This document shows positions 1 through 10,883 of a DNA stretch of 64,000 nucleotides, piece after piece (within the stretch, counting starts at the first letter, position 1; the number at the start of each line of letters is the position of its first letter). Source of the DNA: Stercorarius parasiticus (Eukaryota > Chordata > Aves > Charadriiformes > Stercorariidae). The notes beneath the pieces were generated by a model, which was not told where the DNA came from, did no database searches, and saw nothing but the letters and a program-made list of their open reading frames with translations. The translations under genes were made by a program, and so were the position numbers. The stretch covers positions 1 to 64,000 of the forward strand of contig VWZL01002022.1 in assembly GCA_013396915.1 (NCBI GenBank). The letters run 5' to 3'.

Positions 1-31
1 CAAACGCCGCTTCCCCCCCTGCTCGGCTCAC

Positions 32-480
32 CTTCTGCCCGAGCGGAATGACCCGCGGGAGGATAGCAGTGCATCGTTACTGCCTGGCTTCGTGGAGGCG
101 GAGGGGGGGGAGCAGGCAGAGAAGGGAGGGAGGGCACAATTATAACAATCACACGGAAAAGGGAAAAAAAAGCAACATGCACACCAAAAAAGCCCGTTCT
201 CGGGAGAGAAATCAAAAATAGCCACCACAGCATTGAAAGTTGCTCGCTTTGTGATTTGCATTATAACGCTGCCGCTGCCGCCTGGCTCCTCCAACAGAGC
301 ACCCAAGAAACATGCAAGATGTGAGAGAGGGAGATGGATACTTTTCGTGTGCTTTCCCTTCCTGCCGCTAATTCTCTCTCTCTCTCAAACTCCCTTTCAA
401 AAAAAACCCACCCCAAACCAAAACACACACGTACCCCCCTGTTGCTGGAGAGGTGGCTCCATGGGGTGGTTTCTGAGTTG
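32..480 (-). other. Candidate non-coding first exon with splice donor
   Basis: Read on the minus strand, this stretch ends in GCAGAAG followed by GTGAGCC, a near-consensus splice donor, with the exon edge at 32 and the intron continuing leftwards past position 1. Upstream on that strand lie a GA-rich tract (complement of the CT run at 372-386) and an octamer motif ATGCAAAT (complement of 254-261). A 92-codon frame spans 28-306 on the minus strand, but its protein resembles nothing I know and runs through the predicted splice site, so I treat the exon as 5' untranslated. The start of the exon is unknown; 480 is only the edge of the GC-rich island. I cannot name the gene. Confidence 0.4.
399..430. 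repeat. A-run trailing into CCC/CA-rich low-complexity tract
   Basis: A run of A passes into ACCC and then CAAAACACAC. It directly follows the CT tract at 372-386, so the two make a polypyrimidine/polypurine switch inside the promoter region. Confidence 0.7.
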
Positions 481-900
481 TAAGTGGAGTTTTCCGGGGG
501 GCGGGGGCCGTGTAGAGGACCCCGACCCCTGGGACCGCTCCACCGGGCTTTTGGGCCTCCGGCTTTGGCACCGCGGGGAAGGAGGGAGGGAGGGAAGGAG
601 CCCGGGGGGTCGGCCAGGTAGTGCCCGGCGGCGGAGGAGCCGGCCCCCGCTACCGCGGAGATACCCGCGGAGGCCCGCGCTGCGCCGCGCAGCTGCTCGC
701 CCCCGCCAAGCGAGCGCGCCGTGACCCCGCGCAAGTTGCGCCGGGCGGCGCGGGGTGGATCCGCTGCCGCGGAGCGCAGCGCCCGAGTGCTGGGGGCGCC
801 GGGGAGCGCGGGAGGCCGCCGGCTGCTTTCCCTCCCTCCTCCCGCTGCGGAAAGCAAGATCAGTGATAAGTGGTGCTGTTTTCGGGAAAAAGATTGGATG
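470..900 (-). promoter_or_regulatory. CpG island promoter, probably for a leftward gene
   Basis: The stretch from about 490 to 860 is very GC-rich and full of CpG, in sharp contrast to the CpG-poor, AT-rich DNA to its right. GC boxes of Sp1 type are visible at 496-507 and 743-748. ATTGG at 893-897 is an inverted CCAAT box, placed correctly for leftward transcription starting inside the island. No clear TATA box faces left, which fits a CpG-island promoter with dispersed start sites. Such islands are typical promoters in vertebrates (established); the leftward direction is inferred from the CCAAT orientation and the minus-strand splice donor at 30-32. A bidirectional promoter cannot be excluded. 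Open frames of up to about 200 codons cross the island on both strands, but this is expected where GC content suppresses stop codons. Confidence 0.6.
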
Positions 901-950
901 AGATCTAACTTTTATTTACCAACAATTCATGCCCCGGTGAAAAAAAAATA

Positions 951-3900
951 AAATAGCACCAAACCTTAACCCAGATTGCCCAGATAAATGTATCGAGCCG
1001 GAGGTAGCGTGGCTGTTTGCCAGACCTATGATCCATTAACCTCTTTAGCTCATTGTTGGCAGGCAACAACAGTACACGATCATATTCTTATATTTCAAAG
1101 ACAAGCTATTTTCTTTTCAAAGTAAACACCCCTCTCCTACGTCGCAATTAAAAAGGGTCTATTCAACAATAGAAGTAATAAGAAAGAAGTATACTATGGG
1201 CTTTTTGCTACCTTGTGTTCATTTTATGAGTAAGAACATTGTGCAAAGCTTAAGGTAATATGTACAAAGGGGGACAGCAGCATATGAAAAATTCTTACTT
1301 TACAACAAGGATTTTTGGATAATTTTACCTTCACCATTTAATTATGTATTATGTAGACCATGTGTCATCTAAAGTTTTAGTTCCGGTTCTTTTACAGAGA
1401 GAAACCAAGCAAAACCCAACATAATCAAAATTAGAGTATGAAAATAGGGTATACAGGGCCCTTTTTTTGTTCCATATACGTTATAGATGTATACACACAT
1501 AGATGTATATACCCTTTAATCCAAATACATTCTGTCTGAAGTCATATATTCATCCATAAATGTGTGCACGTGTACGTGCTATATATATATACCATTATAT
1601 AAATAACATACTTCAAAATCATTAAAAAAAAAGTATAGAAAATGAATATAGAAAAGAAGCAAAGCTAAAACCACAGCTCTCAACCCCCTGCTGAGCGCTA
1701 TAAAAAATTGCTACCACTTGGAGGAGAAGCCATAGAATCACTGATACAGAAAAAACATGAAAGTTATACCTTGCACCTTATTATTTACACAAGCAACTTA
1801 GTTAATAGAAATACATCTGTGGAAAAGTACAATGTTTTGTGGTTTTTTTGGCATAGGACATTTTGACATCAGACTGTGGTCCTAATAGCCATGTTCCAAA
1901 ATATTTGTTTTGGAAAGTCTACATTCAGAGAAGTTGACTCTTTTGCAGCGACTCCACTGCAAAATCGAGCTGTTTGGTCTGGGAGTGGAAGAAAATACGT
2001 GCAAAAAAGGACAACTGATGCCATGAGGATCTGGGGAAAAGGAACGGCAAAGGTAATGGGGTTGGGGAGTCGGGCCAGCTGGGTGACAACAGTGAACACA
2101 AGAAGTTGGTATGTTACAGGGGAAACTGGGCTTGGAAACAAAATGCCACCTCAAGTGAAGGAGACAGTATGAAAGAAGACCTTCATCTCATTTCTCATGG
2201 TCAGGCTGTGCTGTAAAACACATCCCATTGCTCATGAGGGAGTGAGGAGTGTAGGGTAACACCTGCATCCTCTCAAGACCTCCATACATTGCTTCTAAAT
2301 CCTCTGTGGCTTAGGAAAAGTCCTCCTTCCAAAAAAATCCATGAAACTCTGGGAAATGCTAAAAAATCTAAGTTCACAGGACTCACCTACTTCCTAGAGA
2401 ATCTTTTTTCATTTTTTTACCCCAAGGAGGAAGGTTTTAGGGGTATCTTTTGTCACTCTAACTGACTCCTCAGACATAGTCATCTGGCACTATGCCGTCT
2501 TAGCCCAAAGAGAGAAAGGCCCAAGACTCTTCGCTAGCTATTTTATGGTTTTAATTTGAGAAAATGAAGTCTTGATCCCATTTTCATTAAGATCAGTAAC
2601 AAAATCAAGAAGTGACTGATACGTTAGCAGAATGTTTTGAGTGCATGAGACTGCCTGGCTTCAAGAGCAGACGTTTGGGATGGGAAAGAGATGTAAATCT
2701 ACACTGTATAAATACTGTTAAATTTAGGCTATATTTCAACCTGTTGTGGCAAGAGTAGTCGTTAATAGCTCAAAAATGAATGAGTGCTTAGCACTACTGT
2801 AGATAGCCTGTTAAATTTATATTTTAGCTGGTTGCTTTTTCACTGTGTTTTCTTCACTAAGTCCAAAGTGTTTTCTCCTGACTTGAGAGTTGCCTGTTGT
2901 AGTATGGGAGAGGTATAAGGCATCACACCTTTTTTGGATATGTTGCGTAGGATAATCACATTGGTATTAGCTGATGCAAAAGGGTGAAGTTCCTGGCTAT
3001 CCAAGCTTCCCACCTTTCACGTGGTAGAAAAATAGCTGATATTTGGTTGCCATTATTTTAAGGAAATACAAAGTTGAGCCCTCTGTTCTTTAGCAAAGTT
3101 CTTTTAAAGTGTACTTCTTTTTCTACTACAAGGTATATTATCCAGCAGCTTTATTGTATTCATTTTCAGTACTGTTTCAGTGTTTATCATTTATTACAAA
3201 GAGGCTTTGATAATAAAATAAAAAACAAAACCTGTCGTTCTCTGCAAAAAAGTAAAGCCAGCAACAACAGAATAGGAATGGTAAGATTGAAACACTTTAT
3301 TATGCTTCCTATGTGGCTGCATTGGCTTGCAATCTCATTGACCCCTTAAAACCAAGTGAGCTTTTTGGTACTCAAGAGGGTTTTCTAAGAAAGTCAAAAT
3401 GATGGAGAAAATGGCACTGATTGGTACAGAATGGCTACTCTTCCTTATATCTTGGTAAGGAACCAAGATGGTAGCTTGAAATGGTGGTGTTTTGACAAAA
3501 TATGAAATTCAGTTCGCAATCCAACTCCCGACCATTAAAAGCCATGCTGTTTTGTTGCACATGGACACGTGGTCTCAGCTGTTAAAATATAATGTAGCTA
3601 ATGGTAACAGGAATATATTCTGCCTGCATTTTCAGTTTAAAATTCAAGTTTCAGTAACAGTTCTGGCAAATAGAGTGTCACTTTATTTGTTAAACATCTG
3701 GGCTGTCATAAAGGTATGTTTTATGTAATCATACCCCAATTTTTCAAACTTGAATTTTCTTTTAACTGAAGTGTCTGATACCCCAGTTTTTTCTTAATTT
3801 ATGGCAGATTGCCTTATTTTTTGGAAAAAAAAATGTGCCCTTCAAGAACTTTATGAAAACTTAAGGTGTTTAATGATCTTATAGGATCATGTAAACTCAT

Positions 3901-6271
3901 GTATTACAAGAATAGATATAATTTTTAAGAAATCTAACTGATATACTTCTGTTAGTTTGGAACTTGTCATCATAACCCACTAAAAACATGCTTCGCTGAA
4001 TCAGTAAATACTATATTTTTGAGCTGTCTGCATATTATTGACTTTTCCGTTTTCTGCAAAGCATTATATCAGAAGTCCCTTCCCCCCATTGTTTTCATAG
4101 CAGAAAAATCAATTCGAATCTCAGATATACAAAGCAACAAAGGTAATCTAACCTTGATATATTTCAGAATTTATACCATCTCCTTCTTTATTTTGTTGAA
4201 GCTCTGCTTTACAGGCTTATCTGCAGCACCTGAGAGTTTTGACAACTCTTTCTAAATATACAGGAAAACATACTAAACCGTAATAGGTCGAGAGGTAGCT
4301 TATTTAAAATCATAGTGAAATGTGACTAGCATGTTAAAGAAGGACTTTAATGTTGGGAAAAAAAATGAAGCAAAGATACTAGGCTTAGAATCAAATTCTG
4401 TCTTCCAATGTCCGTGCATGAATCCCTTTAGTAAGGAAAAAAAATTACATGCAAAGACCTAACAATAATTTTGATAGAAGATCAATGGATATGTGCAGAG
4501 TTATTTGGTCACTGGGTAGCCATACTAGTCACCATTTTCACAGGTTTATGATATTTTAGTCTTCTGTTCATTTCCAAATTGACATACGAGGCCTACTGGC
4601 TCTTGTTTTCCATTCAGATAAGCATAGGCAAAACACTTGAGGTTTACATATAAGAGGAATAACTCTCAGCTATTTTACTGCCCGTTCTGTGTTTCTTCCT
4701 GACATTGTCATTATCTTACACCGCTTTTAGCTTCTTATAAGTTTGCTAAACTTCAGGGATTCGACTTGAAATTCTGTATGCTGCTGGAGCTCTGCCTCAG
4801 GCTACATGTTCTTAGCATACCCGACAAATGGCTCAGCTATATCCAAGAACAAGATTGAGGGACATTATTTTATTTCTTGCTAATGCATTCCTTGTAATAC
4901 TCGCTTTTTAAGAACTCTAGGACCTGCAGGCAATGGAGAAGAGACTTGTAACTTGGCAGGGTGATAAGTATTAGTTTAGTTGAGGACCCTTTGGAACCTT
5001 CCTAAAAAAATCATTTAAATTTTTCCAGTTCATGAACACTTAAATGTTCAGTTCACACATGCTAAATAGCAGTTTATTATAGGTGCAGCTAATTGTGTAT
5101 GTTTAGCTGTTCTCCAGCCGGGTGTATTCAGATGTTGCCTGGTTTTGTCTCTCCCAGTGCTGCTGTTTTTAAGCAAGAGAGTCTGTCTCTCCTATGCTCT
5201 TTGTTTGGTTAGAGCCAAAGCTGCCCTAAGGAGGCTGGTTCAGCTGAGCGCAGGAGTGCAAGAAGCCTTCCCTGGATTTCTTGGGACAGGGAAGCTGGCA
5301 AAAATGAAGTGACAGGCATTTCCATGGTAAAAAAGTATGGGAGAAATCTGAGACCTGGGAGGAACTGGTAAGGAAGAGACTGAACTCAAATGACTAACTG
5401 CTAGGTGCAGGAAAGGAGCATGGGAAGAGACAACAGATTTGTCTGTGTGGTAGTCAGATGGGAAAACTATATGTGAGAAGTTTATAATTTGGATATGCTG
5501 ATAAGGAAAAAGAAGAAATCTAAATACTGAAGACCGTAGCCGGCTAAGTGAAAAAAAGTCAGGTGGAAACAGGCCAGTGAAGATGTGAAGATGAGAATGA
5601 AGTCCCAGAAGTGGGGGAGAGAGCGAGAGAACTGGAATAAGACATGAAGGCAGAAAAAGAAACAGAAAAGTCTGTAATACAAGAGCATGCTGCTGTGCAG
5701 ATCTTGGAAATGAACCAACCATCCCAAACCTCAGTGTTTCACTGTTATCAATAAATATCTGTGAAACCTGTTGGCAAAGTGTGCTCCTCACTCTCCTCTG
5801 GTGCTGCTCTACACAAGGGGTGACCATCTGTTACCATTGTCAAGCCTGACGTTAGCTCTACCGGCAGAAACATATCCTGTAGGTCTAACTTTCTGACCTC
5901 AATGATGAATCTTGTTGGTATCAGGCCATTTTTTGAAATATTTATGTCCAATCTTTTTTGAAGAATAGAAAAGGCATAGAAAATGGAAGGGAATGGAAAG
6001 AGTGAGAGGAAGGAAAAGGAAAGGGAAAGAAGCAGACCCTCTAATTGTTACTACAATACAATGTTGCCGTCATGAATTAGGAAACATTAGAAATGAAGTC
6101 GCCTTTACTAACTCCATTCCTCTTCTCCTTCCCTACTTGTGGATATACATTATAACACAGTTTAAAATTATAAAACCATGTAATATTTTTTCTTCCTTCA
6201 GCAGAGAACATCTATCACTGCAGAAGATGAGTCCTGCTCAATGACTAAGCAGCTGTGTAACGTTTTGTTTT
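951..6271. other. AT-rich non-coding flank, no gene seen
   Basis: No open frame here resembles a known protein. The stretch nearest the promoter (about 890-1130) has varied, non-repetitive sequence and could be a conserved promoter-proximal element. At 1483-1509 an 11-bp ATAGATGTATA unit occurs twice, followed by a TG/CA alternation and a TA run at 1561-1591. Around 1869-2172 three frames on the two strands stay open together for about 90 codons. A purine-rich plus strand from about 5240 to 6040 explains a long minus-strand open frame there. No transposable element is recognised. Confidence 0.6.
1561..1591. repeat. TG/CA alternating tract plus TA run
   Basis: Positions 1561-1579 alternate strictly between pyrimidine and purine and contain a CACGTG hexamer at 1567-1572. 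A TA dinucleotide run follows at 1580-1591. Such alternation can adopt Z-DNA; here it is most simply a decayed microsatellite. Confidence 0.6.
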
Positions 6272-6360
6272 ATCATAGAATTATAGAATGGTTTGGGTTG
6301 GAAGGGATCTTTAAAGGTCATCTAGTCCAACTCCCCTGCAATGAGCAGGGACATCTTCAA

Positions 6361-6747
6361 CTAGATTAGGTTACTCAGAGCACCGTCCAACCTGACCTTG
6401 AATGTTTCCAGGGATGGAGCATCTACCATCTCTCTGGGCAACCTGTTCCAGTGTTTCACCACCTTCATTGTAAAAAGTGTCTTCCTTATATCTAGTCTAA
6501 ATCTATCCTTTTTTAGTTTAAAACAATTACCTCTTGTCCTATTGTAACAGGCCCGGCTAACAAGTTTGTCCCCATCTTTCTTACAAACCCCCTTTAAGTA
6601 CTGAAAGGCTGCAAGAAGTTCTCCACAGAGCCTTCTCTTCTCCAGGCTGAACAACCCCAACTCTCTCAGCCTGTCTTCATAGGAGAGGTGCTCCAGCCCT
6701 CTGATAACTTTTGTGGCCCTCCTCTGGGCCCACTCCAACAGGTCCAT
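6361..6747 (-). pseudogene. CR1 reverse transcriptase, C-terminal remnant
   Basis: This 128-codon open frame is the C-terminal end of the CR1 ORF2 protein, downstream of the reverse-transcriptase palm. It carries the family landmarks [25 protein letters not shown] and HWNRLPREMVDAPSLETF. It is open to the natural CR1 stop. Upstream in the same frame an open piece (6781-7008) is separated from it by a stop, and the palm domain (6980-7294) is in another frame. Untranslated relic; no host role is implied. Confidence 0.9.
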
Positions 6748-6979
6748 GTCTTTCCTGTGCTGATGGCCCCCGAGCTGGATTCAGTACTCCAGGTAGGGGC
6801 TCACGAGAGCAGAGTAGAGGGGCAGAATCACCTCCCTCGACCTGCTGGCCACGCTTCTTTTCTCACAGCCCAGGATACAGTTGGCTTTCTGGGCTGTGAG
6901 CACATATTGCCAGCTCATGTCCATCTTTTCATCCACCAGTACCCCCAAGTCCTTCTCAGCAGGGCTGCTCTCAATCCCT

Positions 6980-7294
6980 TCATCCCCCAGCCTGTATTNT
7001 GTATTCATACCAGGGGTTACCCTGACCCAGGTGCAGGACCCTGCACTTAGCCCTGTTGAACCTCATGAAGTTCACATGGGCCCACTTCTCGAGCTTGTCC
7101 AGATCCCTCTGGATGGCATCCTGTCCCTCAGGCCTATCAACTGCACCACTGAACTTGGTGTCCTCTGCAAACTTGCTGAGGGTACGCTCGATCCCACCAT
7201 CTATATCATTGATGAAGATATTAAACAGTACTGGTCCCAATATGGACCCCTGAGGGACACCTCCTGTCACCGACATCCATCTGGACATTGACAT
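6980..7294 (-). pseudogene. CR1 reverse transcriptase palm remnant with altered catalytic motif
   Basis: This open piece contains the GVPQGS-type block at residues 12-17 and the metal-binding block at residues 42-46 as FAEDT. In CR1 and most non-LTR reverse transcriptases this is FADDT, where the two Asp bind Mg2+. The first Asp is replaced by Glu (codon at 7163-7165, GAG on the minus strand), a one-base change from either Asp codon. The downstream [16 protein letters not shown] stretch is typical of CR1, after which the frame is lost next to an ambiguous base at 6999. Confidence 0.88.
6999..6999. other. Ambiguous base N inside CR1
   Basis: A single N lies exactly where the CR1 reading frame shifts from the 6980-7294 frame to the 6781-7008 frame, so the frameshift may be a sequencing or assembly fault rather than a biological mutation. 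Confidence 0.9.
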
Positions 7295-7416
7295 CCACTG
7301 CCATCTGGATGCAGCTGTCCAACCAATTCCTCATCCACCAAACAGTCGACCCATCAAATCCGTATCTCTCCAATTTAGAGAGAAGAATGTTGTGGGTGAC
7401 TATGTCAAAGGCCTTT

Positions 7417-9774
7417 TATTTTCATTGGCCTTTGAGCAGATCAGACACTTTTTACCAATTTGTTCAAACTCTACTGAGAAAAATATTAATTGCATCTTCA
7501 GAGGTTTTTCTACCAGTCAATATGGTATCTGCATACCTCACAAAAGAATATTAATTTACTTTCACAGTGCTTCCATCATTCCCATTCTAGAGATGAGAAC
7601 TGAGACATAACAAATTGAAGCAAGAGTATCCACCGATTTTGAGAGTAGATGTAAATTACCAAGGAATTAGCATTTTAGTTGTTGAAAGGCTATTGTGTGC
7701 TCACTTCAGCTGAGAAGCGGGCACTTCTGCAAATGACACCCAGGTTTTTAAGTAGGGCATCCAAAAATAAAATACTCATAACTTGTGAGAAATATGTGAA
7801 CAGTTCAGTTTTGGTGTTTGTTCCAGCCTCCTGCTGGAACTTCCCAGCAATGCAAGGGAAGAGTATCCCACTCTTCATGTCACTGTTCAAACAGTTTAAG
7901 AAAGAAACATTTATTGAAATGCATACTGCAACTTATTTCACTGTATACATTCTAAACAGTTAAAAAAAAAGGGCAGAGACAAAACAGATAGCAACATTTT
8001 TTAAGACTTGTCCCACTTTATCCCCAGGGATAAGTCATCCTGTGCATTGATGAGGAGAGGTCCTGTAGAAATAAAAAATATCTTCACAATCCATGTATGA
8101 GGTAAACCGGAACCCATCTATGCTTTAGACTTAGATTATAACTGAGTATTAGTTCTTAAAGCATAGTGAAAATCTAAATCCCAGAATGATCTGCTACTGA
8201 AAAATTTGCTGAACGTTTATTTTGGAGCTGAACTGCAAAAGTTCGTCTACTATCTAGAAGCATCTGGAAAATTTCCAGCTCTAAGTTGACAGCCCACTTC
8301 ATTTTTGGTGCTGTCATCACATTATTTTGAGCACTTAAAATATTGCACTTGTAGGGGGAGAAAGGATCCAAGCAGAGCTAAAGGAAAGGGAAAACGCTTG
8401 GAATTGCTGTGGGCCAGAAGCCTTTGCTCCTCTCTCTGAGTTTTCTAACAACAGTGATGCCAGGATAATTTTTCTTGTTTTCTGATTTGGAACAAACATT
8501 GAAGGAAAAGTGAAATATGGTCATTTCTTCCTTACTGTCCACAATAAGAAACTTCTTTTGCTAAGTTATGTCTTCATAGAATTTTAATGGGACACAAAAT
8601 GTTAGCTATTTTCATATTCTTTTTCCACTGAACCTGAAAACGAAATCCCTTTAGATTAAGAAGGACTGGTTGATATACAATGGGGGGCCCTCCTTTTTCT
8701 CTGCTAAAACCCACAGGTGAGGACTTTTATCTGAGGGAAGTTTTTGTAAGAATCCCCAAGTGAGTATTTCTTCTGAACTGATTTCTTGTTGGTGAGGATC
8801 TTGTTGGTCAGGAAATGCTTTGCTAGGCCAAGATAGACAGTCACCTCATTAACCTGTAATATTCCTAAAACAGCCTAGTTAAGGTCAGGTCCATATGGAA
8901 TAATACTCAGGACATTGGGTTTTTTGTTCATTTCTGTAACCACCATCAATTTACTAAGTTTGCCAGTTCTGTTTGTGCCACTCTGCATATTGCTGCTTTG
9001 AACTTTGGCTGAGCCATGTGCCTACTTGAATCCACAGATCTCAATCACAGTGAACGCAAGCTGCAGAGCTGGGCCCTCTGCTCTTCTCTACATAATTCAG
9101 AAAAATCATTATGCACATCTCAGCACCCTCTCCCTGCTGATGTGTTTTCGTCCTTGGACTGTCGATCCACAACAAGCTCTGGACAACGGAAATGGCTGAA
9201 TTTCTTTAACTCAGACTCTAGGTTTATGGAAAAAAACAGTAAATATATACAAGTACGTGTTGAATAATGTATTTCAAGAACTGCCTTTGAGCGTGACTGT
9301 TTACACTTACTTCCATATTTAACAGATTTTTTTTGTAACAAATCCAGACACTCAGCATCACATGCTTAGTAAATTTGCATTTCATGATACCTGTAGCTGG
9401 CAGAAATAGAGAGAGATAAGTGGCACCTGCATTGCAGGTGACATCCTACAAAGTGTACATTGTCTTTCTAGGTGCCATATTTAGAAGCTGGTGTACAAAT
9501 TAATCTTTCAAGTCCAGTTTTGGGAATCTGATCTTTGGTATTGCTCAATTTTCCCTTAAGAGACACCCATCACTGAAGATCAGTCTCTATACATTTAGGT
9601 ATTACAGAACCATATATTACCCTTTTAGAGCAATTTAGAAGCACTGATGCCCCCAGAGTCTTACTGGTGAGAATGGAAGGGACATGTTTCATGTACCCCA
9701 TTTCCTTCCTTGCTCAGGTTTATGCCAAATAATCCCATTCACAATGGGATTAGATCTACCAAGATCTCTTTTAA
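7417..9774. other. Non-coding, one short SINE fossil, no gene seen
   Basis: Apart from a MIR-like fragment near 7571 nothing is recognised. Open frames are under 100 codons and their products resemble no family I know. Confidence 0.6.
7571..7660 (-). mobile_element. MIR-like SINE fragment
   Basis: The plus strand reads TTCCCATTCTAGAGATGAGA, then ACTGAGACATAACA, an approximate copy of the MIR/CORE-SINE reverse-strand consensus (CCATTTTACAGATGAGGAAACTGAGGC type). Only about 90 bp is preserved and divergence is high, so this is a weak call; a chance match is possible. Confidence 0.4.
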
Positions 9775-10765
9775 AGGCTTTCTTCCTGTGTAATCTAACT
9801 GGAAAGCTATTGTAAAATTTGCTTGGTGTAATGGCTAGAAGCCTTTTTCATTTCCACCTCAACATCTCCATGTCCATCTAGAATGTTGTTTTTGTTTCAG
9901 CATTGTCGTTTAACGAGCTCTTTCTTCTTTATTTTATTTATCTACTCATGCATTTGTGGACCTCAGTCACTCCCTCTCTGCTTCATTTTTCTACACATTT
10001 TCCTACCAGTAAAATGGTTTCAGGCTCAAACTGAAAATTTGGCCTCGACTGCTGTGTTCCTCCATAGCCTTCTCTGCACCTGTTCTCTTTCAAGATTACC
10101 TTTCTTGACCAGAAAATTCAATATTGTATTGCAAGTGAAGTTTAACCAGGGCCTAGTATAATGGTATCGGTGCTTTCCTCTCTCTCACAGATTCACCTTT
10201 TGCTATACATTTTCAGTTTGCATTTAACATTTTTATGCTGCATCATACTGGCAGTTCATTCATTTGGAGATTGCCTATCACATCCCATTGCTACAAATAA
10301 CTTCCAGCTGATGAGCCTCCAGCATACTGGAGAACTTTTTATTATTAGCTCCATGTGCATGACCTTGCATTTCAATCTAGTCCTATTTCTGTTCATCCAG
10401 ATCTTTTGGTATTCTGTTCTAATCTCCTCTGTCCTACCTTCCACATTCATGGCATCGGCAACTGTAGATCTAAAACTATGCCAGATATTGAAAACCATAA
10501 ACCAGATGAGTTCCAAGATCTTATTCTGAGGAACTTGTCTAGGAACCACCTTGATAGTACTGTCTGAAACATCGTGTGCTGCTCTCCCTAAAAACGTGCC
10601 TTTGTCAATTTTATAATTTCTCTAATAATGTTAATCTTTTTTCCAGGTACACTAATAGTATACCAAGTGTTACTTTATCAATATACCTTTCCAATGACTA
10701 AATAGAAAAATCTACTACATTGTCTAGGAAAAAAGATTTATGTTCTCAAAGAAATATATGGATAA
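9775..10765 (-). mobile_element. Ancient CR1/L3-like LINE fragment
   Basis: The plus strand follows, block by block and in the right order, the reverse complement of old amniote CR1/L3 elements: TAGAAGCCTTTTTCATTTCC near 9837, the GTTTAACCAGGGCCTAGTA block near 10140 (the 'accagtgccttgtataatgg' part of the family), CATGACCTTGCATTTCAATC near 10360, CATGGCATCGGCAACTGTAG near 10447, a GAGGAACTTGTCTAG block near 10528, and TTGTCTAGGAAAAAAGATTT then TTCTCAAAGAA near 10721-10753. All reading frames are broken, so the insertion is old. The assignment rests on remembered family structure, not on an alignment. Confidence 0.75.
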
Positions 10766-10849
10766 GGAAAAATCTCATAATAGCATCAAAGAGAGAAGGG
10801 GCAGTTGTCACATTGTTTTTATTGCAATGAAAATGCTTTTTCAGCTGTT

Positions 10850-10883
10850 AAAAAACCCAAACCAACAAAAAACCCCACCAAAC
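10850..10883. repeat. A/ACCC low-complexity tract
   Basis: Runs of A alternate with CCC and CCAACA. This resembles other A-to-CCC tracts at 399, 12998, 24311, 45783, 58042 and 59068 in this window. Confidence 0.7.

Larger units (their letters stand above)
6272..7416 (-). mobile_element. CR1 LINE, 5'-truncated, 3' half of reverse transcriptase
   Basis: This is a non-LTR retrotransposon of the CR1 clade in reverse orientation, about 1.1 kb from the 3' end of a 4-5 kb element. The left edge carries the CR1 3' tail (CATAGAATTATAGAATGG on the plus strand). The minus strand encodes reverse-transcriptase pieces: at 6980-7294 the block [16 protein letters not shown] (residues 12-27) and the catalytic block as FAEDT (residues 42-46) instead of FADDT; at 6781-7008 the stretch [12 protein letters not shown]; at 6361-6747 the C-terminal stretch MDLLEWAQRRATKVI through HWNRLPREMVDAPS. 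There is a frame change near 6980-7008, next to the ambiguous base at 6999, and a stop before 6747. Truncation, the frame break and the altered catalytic residue make it a dead copy. Similarity to CR1 ends at about 7416. Confidence 0.95.

Noticed and set aside
28..306. 92-codon minus-strand frame over the candidate first exon
   Set aside because: It reads across the predicted splice donor and resembles no known protein.
261..857. 198-codon minus-strand frame across the CpG island
   Set aside because: GC-rich sequence suppresses stops in all frames, several frames are open at once, and the product is Ala/Arg/Gly/Pro-rich without a known domain.
6688..7554. Plus-strand open frames over the CR1 copy
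   Set aside because: They are antisense shadows of the reverse-transcriptase frame on the minus strand.
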